From positions 29,026-93,025 of the forward strand of contig JAHBTB010000010.1 of NCBI GenBank assembly GCA_019638795.1: DNA of 64,000 nt, in the 5' to 3' direction. The notes below the pieces were generated by a model. It made no database searches. It saw only the letters and a list, made by a program, of their open reading frames with translations, and was not told the DNA's origin. Both the position numbers and the translations under genes were made by a program. Origin of the DNA: Fimbriimonadaceae bacterium. GTDB taxonomy: Bacteria > Armatimonadota > Fimbriimonadia > Fimbriimonadales > Fimbriimonadaceae. This document shows, one piece after another, positions 63,828 through 64,000 of this stretch. The stretch's first letter is position 1, and every line of letters starts with the position of its first letter.

Positions 63828-63948
63828 CCCGCCCGCCCGGCACGGGCTATAATTCTGCTTCCACAGCGTGGGGATATAGCTCAGCTGGTAGAGCGCTGCA
63901 ATCGCACTGCAGAGGCCAGGGGTTCGAATCCCCTTATCTCCACCACCC
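63828..63948 (+). repeat. Right copy of the 121-bp direct repeat (promoter plus tRNA-Ala)
   Basis: Identical by reading to 61156-61276, including TATAAT at 63848-63853. It is the right boundary of the accessory island. The bases after it (63956 onward) differ from those after the left copy and show no feature I can name. Confidence 0.9.
63870..63945 (+). tRNA. tRNA-Ala (anticodon CGC), copy 2
   Basis: Sequence identical to the tRNA at 61198-61273, with G3:U70, loop ATCGCAC and encoded CCA. Both copies look functional. Confidence 0.97.
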
Positions 63949-64000
63949 AACAGATTCTCCGTTCGGCGGTCGCAACCAGAACCAAGTCGGGCCGCCGTGA

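Overview
The window is GC-rich bacterial chromosome from a Gram-negative-type (diderm) heterotroph. The mixture points to Armatimonadota, probably Fimbriimonadia: a 16S rRNA gene standing alone, PSD1/DUF1501 gene pairs, a PEP-CTERM protein, many carbohydrate enzymes, an LpxH-like phosphatase and an aromatic-ended barrel protein. This is an inference from content; Planctomycetota is the main alternative, and the 16S gene at 9671-11183 would decide it. Coding is dense and the opposite frames of real genes are open, so many long apparent ORFs are shadows. At least ten neighbouring genes overlap by 4 bases (ATGA or GTGA), which implies translational coupling.

Layout. 1-4.9 kb: end of an envelope polysaccharide locus (aldolase fragment, MurJ-type flippase, glycosyltransferase-like protein, Wzz-type protein, and a divergent secreted barrel protein). 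5-9.5 kb: two tRNA-Gly genes, a NeuD-type acetyltransferase, an SPFH/RHH/Doc-like operon, DAHP synthase and a diheme cytochrome. 9.5-11.4 kb: a solitary 16S rRNA transcription unit on the minus strand with its own promoter, processing stem and terminator. 11.5-18.6 kb: rhomboid protease, GT39 membrane glycosyltransferase, and a glycolipid operon (LpxH-like, membrane protein, MGDG-synthase-like).

18.7-29.3 kb: a sugar or sugar-acid catabolic cluster. An E1 alpha/beta pair, SDR, VOC protein and Gfo/Idh dehydrogenase form a tightly overlapping plus-strand operon. It faces a minus-strand operon of lactonase-type amidohydrolase plus a complete ribose-type ABC importer. Creatininase-type and M24 hydrolases follow. 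29.4-39.5 kb: GH116-like glycosidase, then a uronate module (GH5, DUF4838, SDR reductase, zinc alcohol dehydrogenase, UxaC) and a heme-bearing sugar dehydrogenase. 39.5-42.4 kb: cupin, MetY, DUF6265 and a CoA-binding protein. 42.4-59.6 kb: mostly secreted or surface proteins. It holds two DUF1501/PSD1 pairs (the second split by an opposite-strand caspase-like gene with an EF-hand), PhyH, ThuA, Gfo/Idh, lipoprotein and PEP-CTERM genes, and an enolase-superfamily gene whose middle has been replaced. 59.6-61.1 kb: glycerol kinase.

61.1-64 kb: a small accessory island between two identical copies of tRNA-Ala(CGC) plus promoter. It carries a decayed gene, one large gene with the RNxxxHG signature of DUF4209 (a HEPN-like RxxxxH motif), and a very short ORF. 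This is the best candidate for an undescribed, possibly defensive, system.

A window-wide pattern also stands out. Eight start codons sit exactly 6 bases downstream of a TANNNT/CANNNT -10-like hexamer, and several more sit 5-8 bases away. This is what leaderless transcription would look like. Other starts (for example glpK and the NeuD-type gene) have ordinary Shine-Dalgarno sequences.
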